From the NCBI GenBank assembly GCA_014706385.1, contig JACGZH010000008.1, positions 558,001 through 622,000 on the forward strand: a stretch of 64,000 nt of DNA, in the 5' to 3' direction. Below are positions 23,808 through 35,092 of the stretch, piece after piece. Positions within the stretch are counted from its first letter, which is position 1, and every line of letters begins with the position of its first letter. This stretch comes from Phaffia rhodozyma (lineage: Eukaryota; Basidiomycota; Tremellomycetes; Cystofilobasidiales; Mrakiaceae). The notes under the pieces are model-generated. The model had not been told where the DNA came from and searched no databases. It was given only the letters and a program-made list of their open reading frames with translations. The position numbers and the translations under genes were made by a program.

Positions 23808-24179
23808 TGTCGACTCATGCCTTGCTTCTTAGTTCTGCCTTCCTAAACCAATTCCAACGATTATGTATACCCCCTCATCCTCCATTTCCATATCTTTCTT
23901 AATCGTCTTCTTCTCTGTCTCTTGCTTGTTTGGGTCATTTTCGATTTCATATCTCATTCCTTCAGCTCCAGCTGCTTAGTTGCGCCCAAAGCATCAGTAT
24001 ATGATTTATTCTTTATGCACACTCTCTGTCCCTCGTCGCGTTTCATTCTGAACCATGCCTCTATTTCAAGTCATGTAAGATTAGGGGCATTGGATAATTG
24101 ACATTTTTTTTAGAAGAGGGATGTGATGAAGAGACCAGGACCTCGATAGAGAACGGGACCTGCGGATGATGGGCTCAGA
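23808..24179. terminator. Convergent 3' region, condensin / PNP oxidase
   Basis: 372 bp between facing stops. It is T-rich on the plus strand with no gene or repeat of note. Confidence 0.45.
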
Positions 24180-25217
24180 TCAAGGGGATAGTCTGTCAAC
24201 CTGCCATTCCTTTCCGTCCTCTGTGGGTACGTCCAGACGAAGATATCGGAATCGATCGTGTAAGCGCGATGGCTGGCCAGACCAGAATTCAACCTCGCTG
24301 CAGAAAAGGGAAACATGTCCAAATCACAAATACGATTTATGGATAGAGTTGATTGTTGAACAAGTCAGGAGGGAACAACCAGAGGGAGAAGAAAATGAAA
24401 GAGAGATGCTGCACGTCGCTTGGACTTACTCGGGAACAACTCTCCATCCACCCCAAAATTCGGGGCAAGGTACTTTACCGTCCGTTTCTTCTTTTCCGAA
24501 CTTCTCTTCGATCTGTTTCACCCTGTCTTCCAACGTATTCTCTCCGACAACGGAGCTCTGCTTACTGGCATAAGCACCTAACCTGCTACCTCTCGGTCTG
24601 CTTTGGAAGTATGCATCTGAGGCTTCCGCAGATAGACGCTCGACTCGGCCGGATACTCGGATGGATCGAGAGGTCTCACGCCAATAGAATGTCAAAGAGG
24701 CATAAGGGTTGACAGTGAGTTCGCGAGACTTCCGCGAATTATAGTTGGTGAAGAAAAGGAACCCAGTCTTGTCCAATTCTGATGCAGGGAGATATTAGGA
24801 AGATAAAGGTATGACTTAGACCGGCTGCAAAGATCCTGATTGTGTTTCCGCCTTTCTTTGTAAGGAAAGCGGAAGACTCCAGAAGACGAAGGTAGAAGAC
24901 GGACCTTTGAGAAGAACGACTCGACTGCTGGGTTTTCCACCCTCTTCAACCGTACCTAGTACCATAGCCTCTGGCTCATGAACTGCTGGAGTACCCTCCG
25001 GCTCTCCGCTTGATACCGGGTCCAAAGCTGCTGCCATCCATTTATGAAACTGAACTAGCGGCGAGTCATCGAGGCACTCGGGCACGAGCCTGGGGGTCTT
25101 GTATTGATTGTGTGAGGTAATCTTGAGATTTGACATGGTCCTTCTAGGTGGAGGTTTGACGAATGCCGAAGTTGACGTGAGCGAACGAGAAAGATATACG
25201 GATGCTTTTCTAGACAT
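24180..25217 (-). CDS. PDX3: Pyridoxamine/pyridoxine 5'-phosphate oxidase
   Basis: An FMN enzyme that oxidises pyridoxine and pyridoxamine 5'-phosphate to pyridoxal 5'-phosphate. The first ATG (25215-25217) gives [20 protein letters not shown], which looks like a mitochondrial leader. A second ATG at 25134-25136 ([17 protein letters not shown]) would give a cytosolic form. FMN-site motifs are [26 protein letters not shown], joined across an intron, then [21 protein letters not shown]. The last splice joins WRVVP-D to [18 protein letters not shown], the conserved substrate-binding C-terminus, ending VDRLSP with TGA at 24180-24182. There are three exons and about 255 residues, normal for the family. 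The gene diverges from pyridoxal reductase, so both B6-salvage enzymes share one promoter. Confidence 0.95.
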
Positions 25218-25587
25218 CCAAACAGATCAGATGAAAAGAACTCAACGATGAGAAAGTGGAGGTTCGAGATCTAGAAGGATCGTGGATGACGCTGAGAGCG
25301 AAGGAAGTCTCGATGTTGTTAGGGTTATCTTGGCCGGAACGCTTACACAGCACTTGGCCGAGCCACAGGCCCGATTTGAAGTCTGACACGTATTTCATCG
25401 CCGAACCGGGCACGTGTTTTATTGCCCGACCTCCACTTCGATCATCGAGTATATAAGAACAGACGAGATCAACAACATCAGTAACAGCAAGAAGCAGAAG
25501 CAGAAGCAGAAGCAGAAGCAATCAGTCCAACGTATATCGCTACAAAACCTCTACATCTTTCTTACATCAATCAGAATCTAGCAAAAA
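25218..25587. promoter_or_regulatory. Shared B6-salvage promoter with TATA box and direct repeat
   Basis: 370 bp between two divergent vitamin B6 genes. TATATAAG lies at 25450-25457 on the plus strand, 131 bp before the pyridoxal reductase ATG. Two imperfect direct copies, CACGTATTTCATCGCCGAAC at 25387 and CACGTGTTTTATTGCCCGAC at 25411, sit 24 bp apart; the second starts with a CACGTG E-box. Five GAAGCA units occupy 25491-25520 in the probable 5' UTR. Confidence 0.6.
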
Positions 25588-27675
25588 ATGTCCTCTACGA
25601 ACTCTTTGCCTACTCGAGTCCTCGGATCATCCAAGATTCCAGTTGGAGCAATGTGAGCACAAGAGATCTTTCTGCTTTGAAAGGGTTGACCATCGTATTC
25701 TAACTCTCAAAGGACCGAATTGGGATTTTTTGTCACAGCGGCCATGGGTTAATGCTTCTTACGTTAGTTTAGAAGCTAGCAGTGACTACTCATGTGCCTT
25801 CGTTCAATCTCACTATGCTCTTCTTTCACCCCTTCTCTCTCTCTGCGCCGCTCTGGATCAAGTTGGACTCCTCCCCCACATCAGCCGGACGAGGAAGTGT
25901 TCGAGAGCTTGAAGGCCGCTGCTGACGCCGGAGCTACATTCTGGAACTCTGGTAACTTTTATGGAATGTCCGAGTAAGTCTCTCTGTCTCTTCTGTTGTC
26001 TAAATTATCAGTCTGACGCCAATCTCTTGTTCTGCTCAACTTGGTCCTCCTCAGTCCGTTGGCCAATCTGAAACTGCTTCGAAGATTCTTTGACAAATAC
26101 CCCGAGTACGCCTCTAAGATATTTTTGAGTGTCAAAGGAGGAGGAATTGCTGGACAAGACCAGGCAAGACAAATTTTCTTATATGTTCAATGGTCTTGAA
26201 TCCACGCTCGGCTGATAGCGATTCATACCGATTTTTAAACTTGTAGAGTGACGAGGCCTTCCTCAGAAAGGACGTTCAAGAATCTCTTGATGCTTTGGGT
26301 CCTGTGAAGAAGATTGACTTGTTTGAGCTTGCTCGACAAACCAAGCCCGTGGAGGCCACCATAGTATGTCCTTTCTAGCTAGCACCTACATCCTTTCTTG
26401 ATGCTCACGATTGCTTGTTTCGACCGTACAGCCTATCATGAAGAAGATGATCGACGATGGTATGTTTAGCTACATCGGACTTTCCGAAGTCGGCGCTTCC
26501 ACTATTCGACGAGCTCAAGCTGTAAATCTATCTCTTTTGGATATATACTAGTTGGCATAAAGACATCTGATATATATCATTATCTCTTGGTCCTTTGATA
26601 TAAACTTAATCAGATCCATCCGGTGGCTGCTGTCGAAGTAGAGGTCTCTCTCTGGGCTTTGGAGCCCGAGCTCTATGAGGTCATCAAGGCATGTGAAGAG
26701 CTTGATATTGCGATCATTGGCTATTGTCCGTTCCTCTCTCGGTCCTGCTGTTCCTTTAGTAAGAGATCATTTGTTAACATTACGAAACCTCCTTCAAACT
26801 GGTATAGCTCCCTTGGGACGAGGTATTATCCAGTCCAATTGGAAGACAGCTGATGATATACCAGAAGGTGACATCAGACGTCGTGAGTCTTTATATAATA
26901 GCTTAAAGTAGATCTGATACAACCATATTCAGAACCTGATGACCCTTGCGAAAACATGTTTCTTTTTACTTTGAACAGACCAGCCCAAGTTTAGCAAGGT
27001 GAACTTCCGTCAGTCCTTCCAGCCATATGTCTGATTGGAACCAACTCGTTACTCAACCTCTTTAACATGCCTTCCTATTTCTTTACAGCTATAAACCTGA
27101 AACTCACAGACGCTTTGAAGTCTCTAGCCGAGAAACGAGGAATCACTGCGTCCCAACTTGCTCTAGCATATGTGCTTAAGTTGAGCCCCAACCTCATTCC
27201 CATTCCTGGATCCTCCAACGTTGTTCGAATCAAAGAGAGTGAGCTTCTCTTGGTCTTATCCCACCGTTCTAGCTTTTCTTGGATCCTTCCTCCTTGTCTG
27301 AAACACTGAGGTCTCTGGCAATTGTTTTATTCTTGCGCTCCTCTTCCCTTCTTTAGATATCGCATCAGCCTCAATTGAACTCTCGAGCGAGGAGATTGAT
27401 CAAGTCAACCAAATCCTTGCGGAGTTTCCCTCTGCTGGAGCCCGGTGTTCGTCCTATTCTCTCTTGGACGTACTGAAATTTCGTGTATATACTAACACGA
27501 GCTTCCCCTTTTGCTCTTCTCTTTCTTGCTTCCTTTCCGGTTCCACTCGCCCAGACGGCGGACATCTCGCCCAGTTGGTTTGGCTCTAAACCCAATTCAT
27601 GTCACTTAGTCGAATCAGTTTTGATCACATCCCATCAGATACTATGGCACGGTAGAATCAACCGAAATGTTCTAG
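25588..27675 (+). CDS. Pyridoxal reductase-type aldo/keto reductase (AKR8-like)
   Basis: An NADPH-dependent aldo/keto reductase. The closest family I recognise is S. pombe Plr1, which reduces pyridoxal to pyridoxine. The start ATG is at 25588-25590 ([21 protein letters not shown]). An intron, a short exon of about 31 nt (GHGLMLLT) and another intron lead to [23 protein letters not shown]. Then come [11 protein letters not shown] with the catalytic Tyr, IFLSVKGGG with the catalytic Lys, [54 protein letters not shown] and the cofactor-binding [19 protein letters not shown]. The last exon ([11 protein letters not shown]) ends with TAG at 27673-27675. Eight or so introns interrupt it. Its head-to-head position with PNP oxidase supports the B6 assignment. 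Confidence 0.88.
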
Positions 27676-27944
27676 TTGATGCTTATTGTATGCCTTCACG
27701 TATGGATGCTCTTTCCTCGTCCGTCAAATGAGGAACAAAGAAAGCAGGCTATGTCAAAGATACAAGATGACGTCACGAACAACCGGATATCCGACATCAT
27801 CGGCCCGGAAAGAGGAATGTTGAATCCTTACTGGCCAGTCTGTTCGAAAGAATCACCAATCATTCCTAACCATCCCACCATACATCCGTTCTAAAGTTCA
27901 TTCAGAGAATACAAAAGGAGTTTCTGATACAACCCATTCGGTAC

Positions 27945-28717
27945 ATGCGATTCGCCCTTCAAGTGTTCTTGACTCGATCCATCAACCGTCAAAACAGCCC
28001 TTCTCTTTACTCAACGATTGTTTCTTCTCAGACGACTCGTACATTCTCCATTAGCACACTCTCGACTGTGTCTTCATCGTCCAATATGATTCCCTCTTCT
28101 CTTCCTCAGGAGAAAGTCTTTGAACAGAATCAAGACCAAAACCCAGCCGAAAACAAAGAGGAGAGTGCGGAAAAAGACGCTTCAAAACCGTCAAAGTACG
28201 CGGGTACAGGGTTTTCTGTCTTTGGGCAGGGAATCACCAAGATCCATGATGGTTTGTTCTTCTTTGCTCGTCTTTTCTCTCTCTTCTAAATCATCGTTGG
28301 ACGACGTCTGACTTCTCTATCTCTCCTGAATTTCTTACAGTTCCGATGAACATCATCCGACGACCTATCCCTTCAGAGTTAGACGAGGAAAAAGTCAACG
28401 TGTTCATGAAAGAGGTTGCTGTTTGTCCTGCTTCTTCTTTCTCTCAATAACTTATCATATCCTCACATATCAATTTTGTCCACTTACGCCTATCAATATT
28501 CTCTTTTGATCTATTGAAGCGAGGAGACGAGTTTACACCCATAGAAGTTCTTAGGGTTAGAGATCCCTTGGATTCTTCAAAGAGCTACTATTACAGTGTC
28601 GGTGGTTGTCACCGATTCGAAGCTCACAAGCGCTTAGAAAAGGAGACGATTAGGGGAAAGATAATTGAAGTTCCTGCTGGTGTGATGAGACCTTATCTGG
28701 TTAATCCGCCATTTTAA
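27945..28717 (+). CDS. SRX1: Sulfiredoxin
   Basis: An ATP-dependent reductase that repairs cysteine sulfinic acid in hyperoxidised 2-Cys peroxiredoxins. Exons are 27945-28251, 28341-28414 and 28520-28717, for 192 residues. The core is VPMNIIRRPIPSELDEEKV, ERGDEFTPIEVLRVRD and YYYSVGGCHRFEAHKRL with the catalytic Cys of the GGCHR motif, ending MRPYLVNPPF. Yeast Srx1 is about 127 residues, so this protein has a long N-terminus. The first 35 residues (MRFALQVFLTRSINRQNSP) are basic and Ser-rich like a mitochondrial presequence. An in-frame ATG at 28086 could start a cytosolic form. It follows pyridoxal reductase on the same strand. Confidence 0.95.
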
Positions 28718-29184
28718 GGTCGTTTGTTTGTTCATAACCGGTTGTTAGGTATATAATTAATTCGATACATAGATATAGATAGATTGGACTGGTTTCTTCA
28801 AAATGCATATCATTCAACCTTGGGGTGCCGCTGACCATGTGATAGACATCTATACCAGATCAACACTGGCCAAACAAATACACGTATTCGTGCTGTTGGG
28901 CGAAGTTTGACCCAGGTGCGACCAAGATACAAAAATGGAGAACACCAAGATACGCGTTCTCGGGGTGATTGAATGTGGTATCATATATGAAAGCAATGGA
29001 AAAGGAGCAAGAGTAGTGGACTCGTGTGGCATCAAATTGGGGTGTCAACCCGGACAAGGACTTGTATAAAAACAAGAATAAAACAAAGAAGACCGACAAG
29101 GCAGTCAAGGGACGTTTGTGAAAATTATAAGGTACATATATGTGTATGTTTGTCGTAACGGCGAGCGTTATAGAGAGATGACCA
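28718..29184. terminator. Convergent 3' region, sulfiredoxin / FAS1 protein
   Basis: 467 bp between facing stops. ATAGATATAGATAG is a short repeat near 28771. The open frame that extends the FAS1 gene's shadow through here reads through that gene's last intron and is not coding. Confidence 0.45.
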
Positions 29185-32100
29185 CTAGTCTTCCTCATTC
29201 TCGAGGCGCTGTTTGTGAAAGTCGAATCAAACAAGACCGGAGTCACCATCAGATAAATGTAAACAAAGACAGAAAGAAGACCGACTGAACAAAAATGGAG
29301 ACTTACTTCATAATCCGTTCCCTCCCTCGCTCTCCTCTGCCATAGCCACCAACCACCTAGCGACAAGATCGTCAACCCAGCCGACCCACCAACTACCGCA
29401 CCAAGGATCGTCCAGCTCCAGACGATCCACCAACTAGGTTTATATGGAACCAGCACTGCGCCCAAGATGATAACGCCTCCTCCTGGATGGACACCGTTGC
29501 TCAGACCGTTCGTTTGGTTTGGTCTTCGAGACCTTATATTTCTGTTGGCCTCGACGATGGTGAACAATCTGTCCCGAGGGGAATATGTCGATGAAGGCCA
29601 CGATGGGGTGCCTCTTCCGAAAGCACCCAAACTGGCCCAGTCGTTTTCTTCTTCGCCATCCCCTCCGCCAAGTCGAGCACCCTTTATTCCGACTCTACAT
29701 CCTGATCCATCTGGGTTGGCACCGAATGCAACATCCCCATATTTGGAAGAAGCCGAGAGTAATGTTAAATAAGCGACGTCTGGCTTTATGGAAAGCGGTT
29801 TCCCATCTGTGATGGCCGGAAGAAAAGACAGGCTCGAATGAGAGGCCACGCGGGGGGTCAACGGGATAGGCGCATGGGAGGGGATGATATGCAGTTTGAG
29901 CAGATCAATGAGTAAAGACCGATCGTGAGTGTATCGCGTGAGGTTCAAGTGAGAGAATGCTTCGTCTGTAGGAGCCAACAGGGTAAAAGACACTGGTCCA
30001 GTCTCTTGCTCGTCGTCTTGATCATCACTGTCCCCGCTTTCTCTGTCGTCGAAAGATGCAGAGGAGCGAGACAAAGGCGATAATGATGAAAGAGCACGGT
30101 CTCGTCCATAGCTCCATCCGGCGATGCCTAGTTCAGCAAGGTCCTCTGTCGAAGGAGATGAACCATCAAGGATCCAGCTCATGTTCGCTTGAATGAGAAG
30201 ATCGGTGATGATAGCGGTGGATTTTGAACCTCGGAGGATCTTGGAGAGCGTGATATTTGCAGAGGGAGGAAACTGGACCTCATTAATTTGATGGATCACA
30301 CTATGTAGAAAAGCATTGCACCAGCTGTGTGTCAGCTTTTGATGTTAAGGAGAGAAGGTGACGGGTGAACCTTACCCGTTCGAGATGATCATGTCACTTT
30401 CATCTAAGATGATTTCCGCCTTCCCTCCTTGCTCTCCAGAACCAACCGCGATGGAACCATTTCTTGCTCTTATCTCGAGCTCCTCTCCTGTCCATGTTTC
30501 CCTCTTCTTTCCTTGTCCATCCCATCGTTTGGCATCTTCTAGATATACGACATCCTTGAGCACGTGGAATCCTAACACATCCTTTAACTCTGCCTTGGCC
30601 TCGGGCAAGAGCAGATATTTGATAACAAGACCGAGTTGTTCAAACGCTACGTTTCGAGGAGCCAGGATTGTCAGTCCGTCCGCGTAAGATTTAAGATCGT
30701 GCGAGAGCGAAGTCGAAATGAGCGCTCCGATAAAGACGGATAGACTTAAATCAGTGAGCGCTGTCTGAATGATATCTTCCGGGGGCTCAATGACTGATCC
30801 TGGCGGGAGAAGATATATGAGCGACTGGTCCGAAGGAGATTCGATGGGCTTGGGTTCAACAGGGACACCTGAGAAAGTGACCTCTGACCAACCACCTTGA
30901 TGGTTATTGTTATCGCTCCCATCGTTGTTCGAGCTGTCTACCCAGATGGACTTGCTCCCTCCGGCCTGAGCAATCTTGCCCTGGACATCCTCTAACCCTT
31001 TACGAACACCAACTTTGATCACCTGATTTCTACCTCCCATGGCCTCAGATGCAAATACTGTCTCAATCAACATTCCGTCTTTCAAATCCCCTAGTTCCTG
31101 TCGACCATGCAGAATGTGAAACTTGAGTCGGTTCCTGAATTCAAGCGACTGGGTGTGCTCCAGGGAGGCCGAGCATTCGGGAGTATTCATATGAAGACAG
31201 GTCAAGGAGGAAAACGTTTCTGGGTCCAGGGGAGCAAGAATAGTGTAGGCAGGGCTAGCACGCGTCGTTGAATTGATATAAGATGTCAGGTTGGACAGCC
31301 GAAGGAGGGAAACGAAACGCGTAGCGTTTAAGCCAATCAGAGTCTGGCAAGAAGCCACAGTCAGTTCAATGCTGAGTGCGGATTCCTTTAAAGTCCGACA
31401 CAGAGCGAGAAAAGAACTCACCTTCTCAGTTGTAAGTTTCAAGGCTCCAGCAGGGATCAGCAGATCATCTACAATGTGTACCACACCTATTGATTGTACA
31501 TGTTATGTTGCATTTGAGTTCAATATCAGTCTCCATTGAATTTAGGCAAGAGGGTTCAAGAGAAGAGAAGAGATAGTGTACCGTTTTTACACAACAGATC
31601 TGGCTCAGAGACTTCGAATACCTGTCGTTTGTTCTTGTCTGATCCAACACGGACCTTCATCTCTCCTGAAATTCCCAAGCTGACGATAGTCTCCTCGCCA
31701 CCGATCATTTTCAATTTTCCGGACCCTGTCTGCTCGAAAGCTTCTCTCCAACCCACTTTGACTGTTCCATCCAGGCTTTCTTCCACTCCTGACTTTGCCA
31801 GGTGAGAGCCTAGAATAAGCTCAATATCGGGCCCAGCGAACCCGCTCTCGAGGTAGGTGCGTTCTATACGGGGAAGTTTTGACCACGCGGTATCGGAAGG
31901 AGCAAACACAGTAAGAGACGGTTGGCGCTCAAAGAGTTCGAGGTAAGGAGCTGATGGAGCAGGTGAAACCGGCTGATGGAGAAGTGCTCTAAGATATGTT
32001 AAAGATGGGTGCGTTTGAATCGTCTCAGCTGATGAAGATTAAGCAAGAGAAGCGGCATGAAAAGCACAAGTCGATTAAATCAGATCACGGATAGAAGATA

Positions 32101-32856
32101 ATGACAAGAAATTTTCGAACCGATATTTTTGGGCATATCAACCAGCCCGTCCACTTTCCAGACTATGCCATTGCCGGCCGGTACTCCTTCTCCTAGGACC
32201 TTGAATCCACCCTTTCCCTGCCAGTCTACACCGATCCAGTCCTGTCCGTCTCGTTTGAAGCCTCTTAGACGTTGGCCTTCAGATCCTAGTCCACCGACAG
32301 GTAGTGGAACCCAAGGACTTGCCGGCGGTGGCTTTGTGCCGTTCTGAGGGGGAAGATCGTCCGGGTATAGAAGGGTTTCCAAATTCAAAGGGATTGACGT
32401 GTCAGACGGAAAGGGGAGTTCTAATGGATCGCTACCGGGAGCGCTATTGTCACCGTCTTTATCGCTATCGCCCACGCTATCTTCTGTCGGAGGCGGGAAG
32501 GTGTAATTCAGAATGTGGTACAGCAGGTTCTGCCTAAGCTCATGAAGGATGTTGTCCGGCTGAGTCCATTCGGAAGGATCGTCGAGCGCAACTTTGTGGA
32601 ATGCCAGGTTTACGGGTGCAAAGACGGTCGAGCCGTTGGGGAGGCTATTGAGTGCTGGTATAAGTCTTGCTCTCTGTAGGTATCGAAGAAAGATGGAGAG
32701 TTCTGGGTCTGCCGCGATGACATCGACTGTGGTTGATCTGAAAGGTTGAGGGGAGTTCTGTTGCGGGTATAAGTTGACGATAGGAGCTTGAAATGATGAT
32801 GAAGCAGAAAGGATGGGAGCTAGACTGAGTAAGAGTGGAAGGAATGAGAGATGCAT
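29185..32856 (-). CDS. Multi-FAS1 (fasciclin) single-pass membrane protein, Fsc1/YLR001C-like
   Basis: A large membrane glycoprotein with tandem fasciclin domains. The relatives I recognise are S. pombe Fsc1 (autophagosome-vacuole fusion) and S. cerevisiae YLR001C, both vacuolar. The start ATG at 32854-32856 begins a clean signal peptide (MHLSFLPLLLSLAPILSASS); upstream in-frame residues lack an ATG. FAS1 hallmarks recur: NGSTVFAPVNLAF, MFAPSDTAWSKLPR, YTILAPLDPETFSSL, LTILAPRNVAFEQLG with LLGFHVLKDVVY, and FTLLAPTDEAFSHLNL with LLKLHIIPSHAPI. That makes about five modules. Near the C-terminus is one helix (WTILGAVVGGSAGLTILSLG) followed by WWLWQRR. A final short exon (RLENEED, stop TAG at 29185-29187) follows an intron. 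At least four introns are visible. Confidence 0.87.
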
Positions 32857-33334
32857 CGTTCCGTTCTCTGGGGAGGATTCTTGATAGACAGAGAATGACC
32901 TATTGCAAGCCAAAGACAATTCCGCTGGGAATGAATTCTCTCTGTATAAGCACAAAGATCAGGAAAGGAAGAAAAAGGATGGGGACCAGGTATGCTGGTG
33001 AAGGTGTTCAATCGAGCGACCAGAGGAACAGGAACGCTCTCTAGGGAAGACGTAAGGTACAGGAAGAGGAATAGAAGGAACGTGCGGTCGCATATCAGCG
33101 CATCATCACGCCACCGCAGGCTGTGTGATAGTGAGCCACACGTATGATCCTACCTTACACAACCCGAGATCCAGACATAATTCAAATAAATACATGAATA
33201 CCTTATTTATTTAGTAACTCTCAGGCCTTGCTCTCTCTTTCTGGATCCCTTCTAGCTTTTGTTACTAGAGCATATCATCATTCCTCTTTCTCGTTCGACC
33301 CCCTTTCTCCTTCTTTCGTCTTGTCACTTGCATC
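32857..33334. promoter_or_regulatory. Divergent promoter, FAS1 protein / mS23
   Basis: 478 bp between divergent starts. AT-rich DNA at 33180-33220 includes TTATTTATTTAG, and a CT-rich plus-strand tract at 33270-33330 sits just before the mS23 ATG. I found no clear binding-site cluster. Confidence 0.45.
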
Positions 33335-34525
33335 ATGGTTCGTCGGTCAGCTCATACCGTCCTCCAGACGTCTCAGCGTCTCGTCCAAGCCGGAGTAGGA
33401 ACGACTCCAGTCTGGCACGCCGCATTACTCTCCCACCCACCTGCTCCGATCAGACCTGTCTTCAAGTCGTCCGTCAAAGAACTCGTGTTTCCGGAAGACA
33501 GAATCCGAACCCAGTTCTTTGAAGATTTTCCGTTTGAAGCAATGCGAGCAAAGTCGCTGGCCGAGAGACAGGTTGTCAAGGATGAAGATCGTCTACAGGG
33601 AAAGGAATGGTATAGCTTGCATCAGAGGACGTCCAACCCATCGGCTGAAGAGTGAGTCCTCGACCGCTCTTGTTTCTTCTATTCCGATTTTTCTTCATTC
33701 GAGATGCGTTCCTTCGAGTACCGTTGAAGCTTGTTTCATCATGAATACGTATCTCTACCCATGAGAGGGAAAAAGTTGGAATCAAAAGGAAAGGATGAGC
33801 CAAAGGTTAACTTTGATATTTCTTTCGTTCAAAAAACCAAAGCTGCATCGCGTTCACATTGAATCTCCAGAAATATCACAAACTCTCACTAGCTAAAGCA
33901 TACGCCATCGCCACCGCTCAGTTCGCCGACCTTCGAGCGGTCCAAGAGGTAGCCATCCGATCGGCGTACAAGGAGGCCAGATCTTTCGGCGCGCATTCCG
34001 ATCCAAAAGTTGATCGGGGTGAAGTGGTGCGTCCTATTCTCATTCTTCTCCTTTCGTCTTTGCACTACCTCTTCTTTGAATGCATTCCCCTTGGGCATAT
34101 GGAACACACCTTGTCCATAGCCAACCTCATTTATTCACTATTTTGTTCCTTTTTATCATCTACCTAACTAAATTTCTGTTTCTTCTCTCCTCTCCTTGCT
34201 TTCATTTTTTGGTTTCTCTCATGAACAGGCTCGAACAAACAAAAAGATGGAAAACGCTCTTCGAAGCTGGCGACCACCTCGATCACTCAAGTCATCTTCT
34301 GGTTCGAAGATTTGGCAAGCAGATGCTCAACCAAGTTATCATGCTCTCGAAGGTAAATTCTCTGGTGGAGCGGATTACATCCAGGGCTGGTCCTCTTGGA
34401 ACGAATGGACGGATGGAAAGAGGCAGAGGTTACTGGAAGGAGCTAGGCTGAGGGGAAGTCGCAAAGCTTCCGATCAGTCTGCTCCCGCCGGCTCTGCCAC
34501 AGAGGGGGAAGCGAAAAAGGATTAA
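33335..34525 (+). CDS. RSM25: Mitochondrial small-subunit ribosomal protein mS23 (Rsm25-like)
   Basis: A component of the mitochondrial 37S/small ribosomal subunit. The start ATG at 33335 gives MVRRSAHTVLQTSQRLVQAG, then TPVWHAALLSHPPAP and FPEDRIRTQFFEDFPFEAMRAKSL, the conserved N-terminal region of the family. An intron from 33652 to an acceptor at about 33841 restores the frame as SAED|CIAFTLNLQKYHKLSL. LAKAYAIATAQFADLRAV follows, matching the helical core of mS23. A second intron (about 34027-34228) leads to ARTNKKMENALRSW and a basic tail ending EAKKD. The length of roughly 250 residues fits the family. Confidence 0.85.
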
Positions 34526-35092
34526 GAAGTGAGGAAATGAAGAAAGTCAAGAGGGAAATGGTATAAAGATGCAACTCTTTTTCCCAACACACATTTATAC
34601 ACAACACAGTCGGTCGGAGAGGATTACAGGGAGTTATCCTTTCTTCTTGCGTCTTACCCCGTTCAGTTTAATCGTCAAATATCCCGCTCAATGCAATTGT
34701 CCCCACGCCAACAGTAATTTCCTTCTTTTGATATGACAAAATTCATTCTATACAAATAAAACCGAAAGACGACTTGTCCAAATATACAAAAAGAAAAACC
34801 AGGGAAAACGAAAGTGAAAGAAAGAGAAATGTGGAAAACTCTTTATGGAAGTGATTCGTGAAGAATAAGGACCACTCCCTCAAACGGATTTCCAATGCGA
34901 GTATCGTTCTAGCATGACACCGACTAGTCCATCCCCCGAAAGGGCTGGCTGTCAATCTCACTCCGGAGGGGATGTTTCAAGTCCGGGGCGAGATCAACGG
35001 GCACTGCAAATATGACGGGAGATTGAAGAAAAGAAAGAAAGAAAAGATAGGATAGGAGGAAATAAAGAACGTGATATCTAAAAGAAAGACGT
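34526..35092. terminator. Convergent 3' region, mS23 / EMC10
   Basis: 567 bp between facing stops. It is A-rich on the plus strand near 34730-34850 and contains no motif-bearing frame. Confidence 0.4.

Noticed and set aside
32857..32955. N-terminal extension of the FAS1 protein
   Set aside because: No ATG in the extension, and the ATG at 32856 begins a textbook signal peptide.
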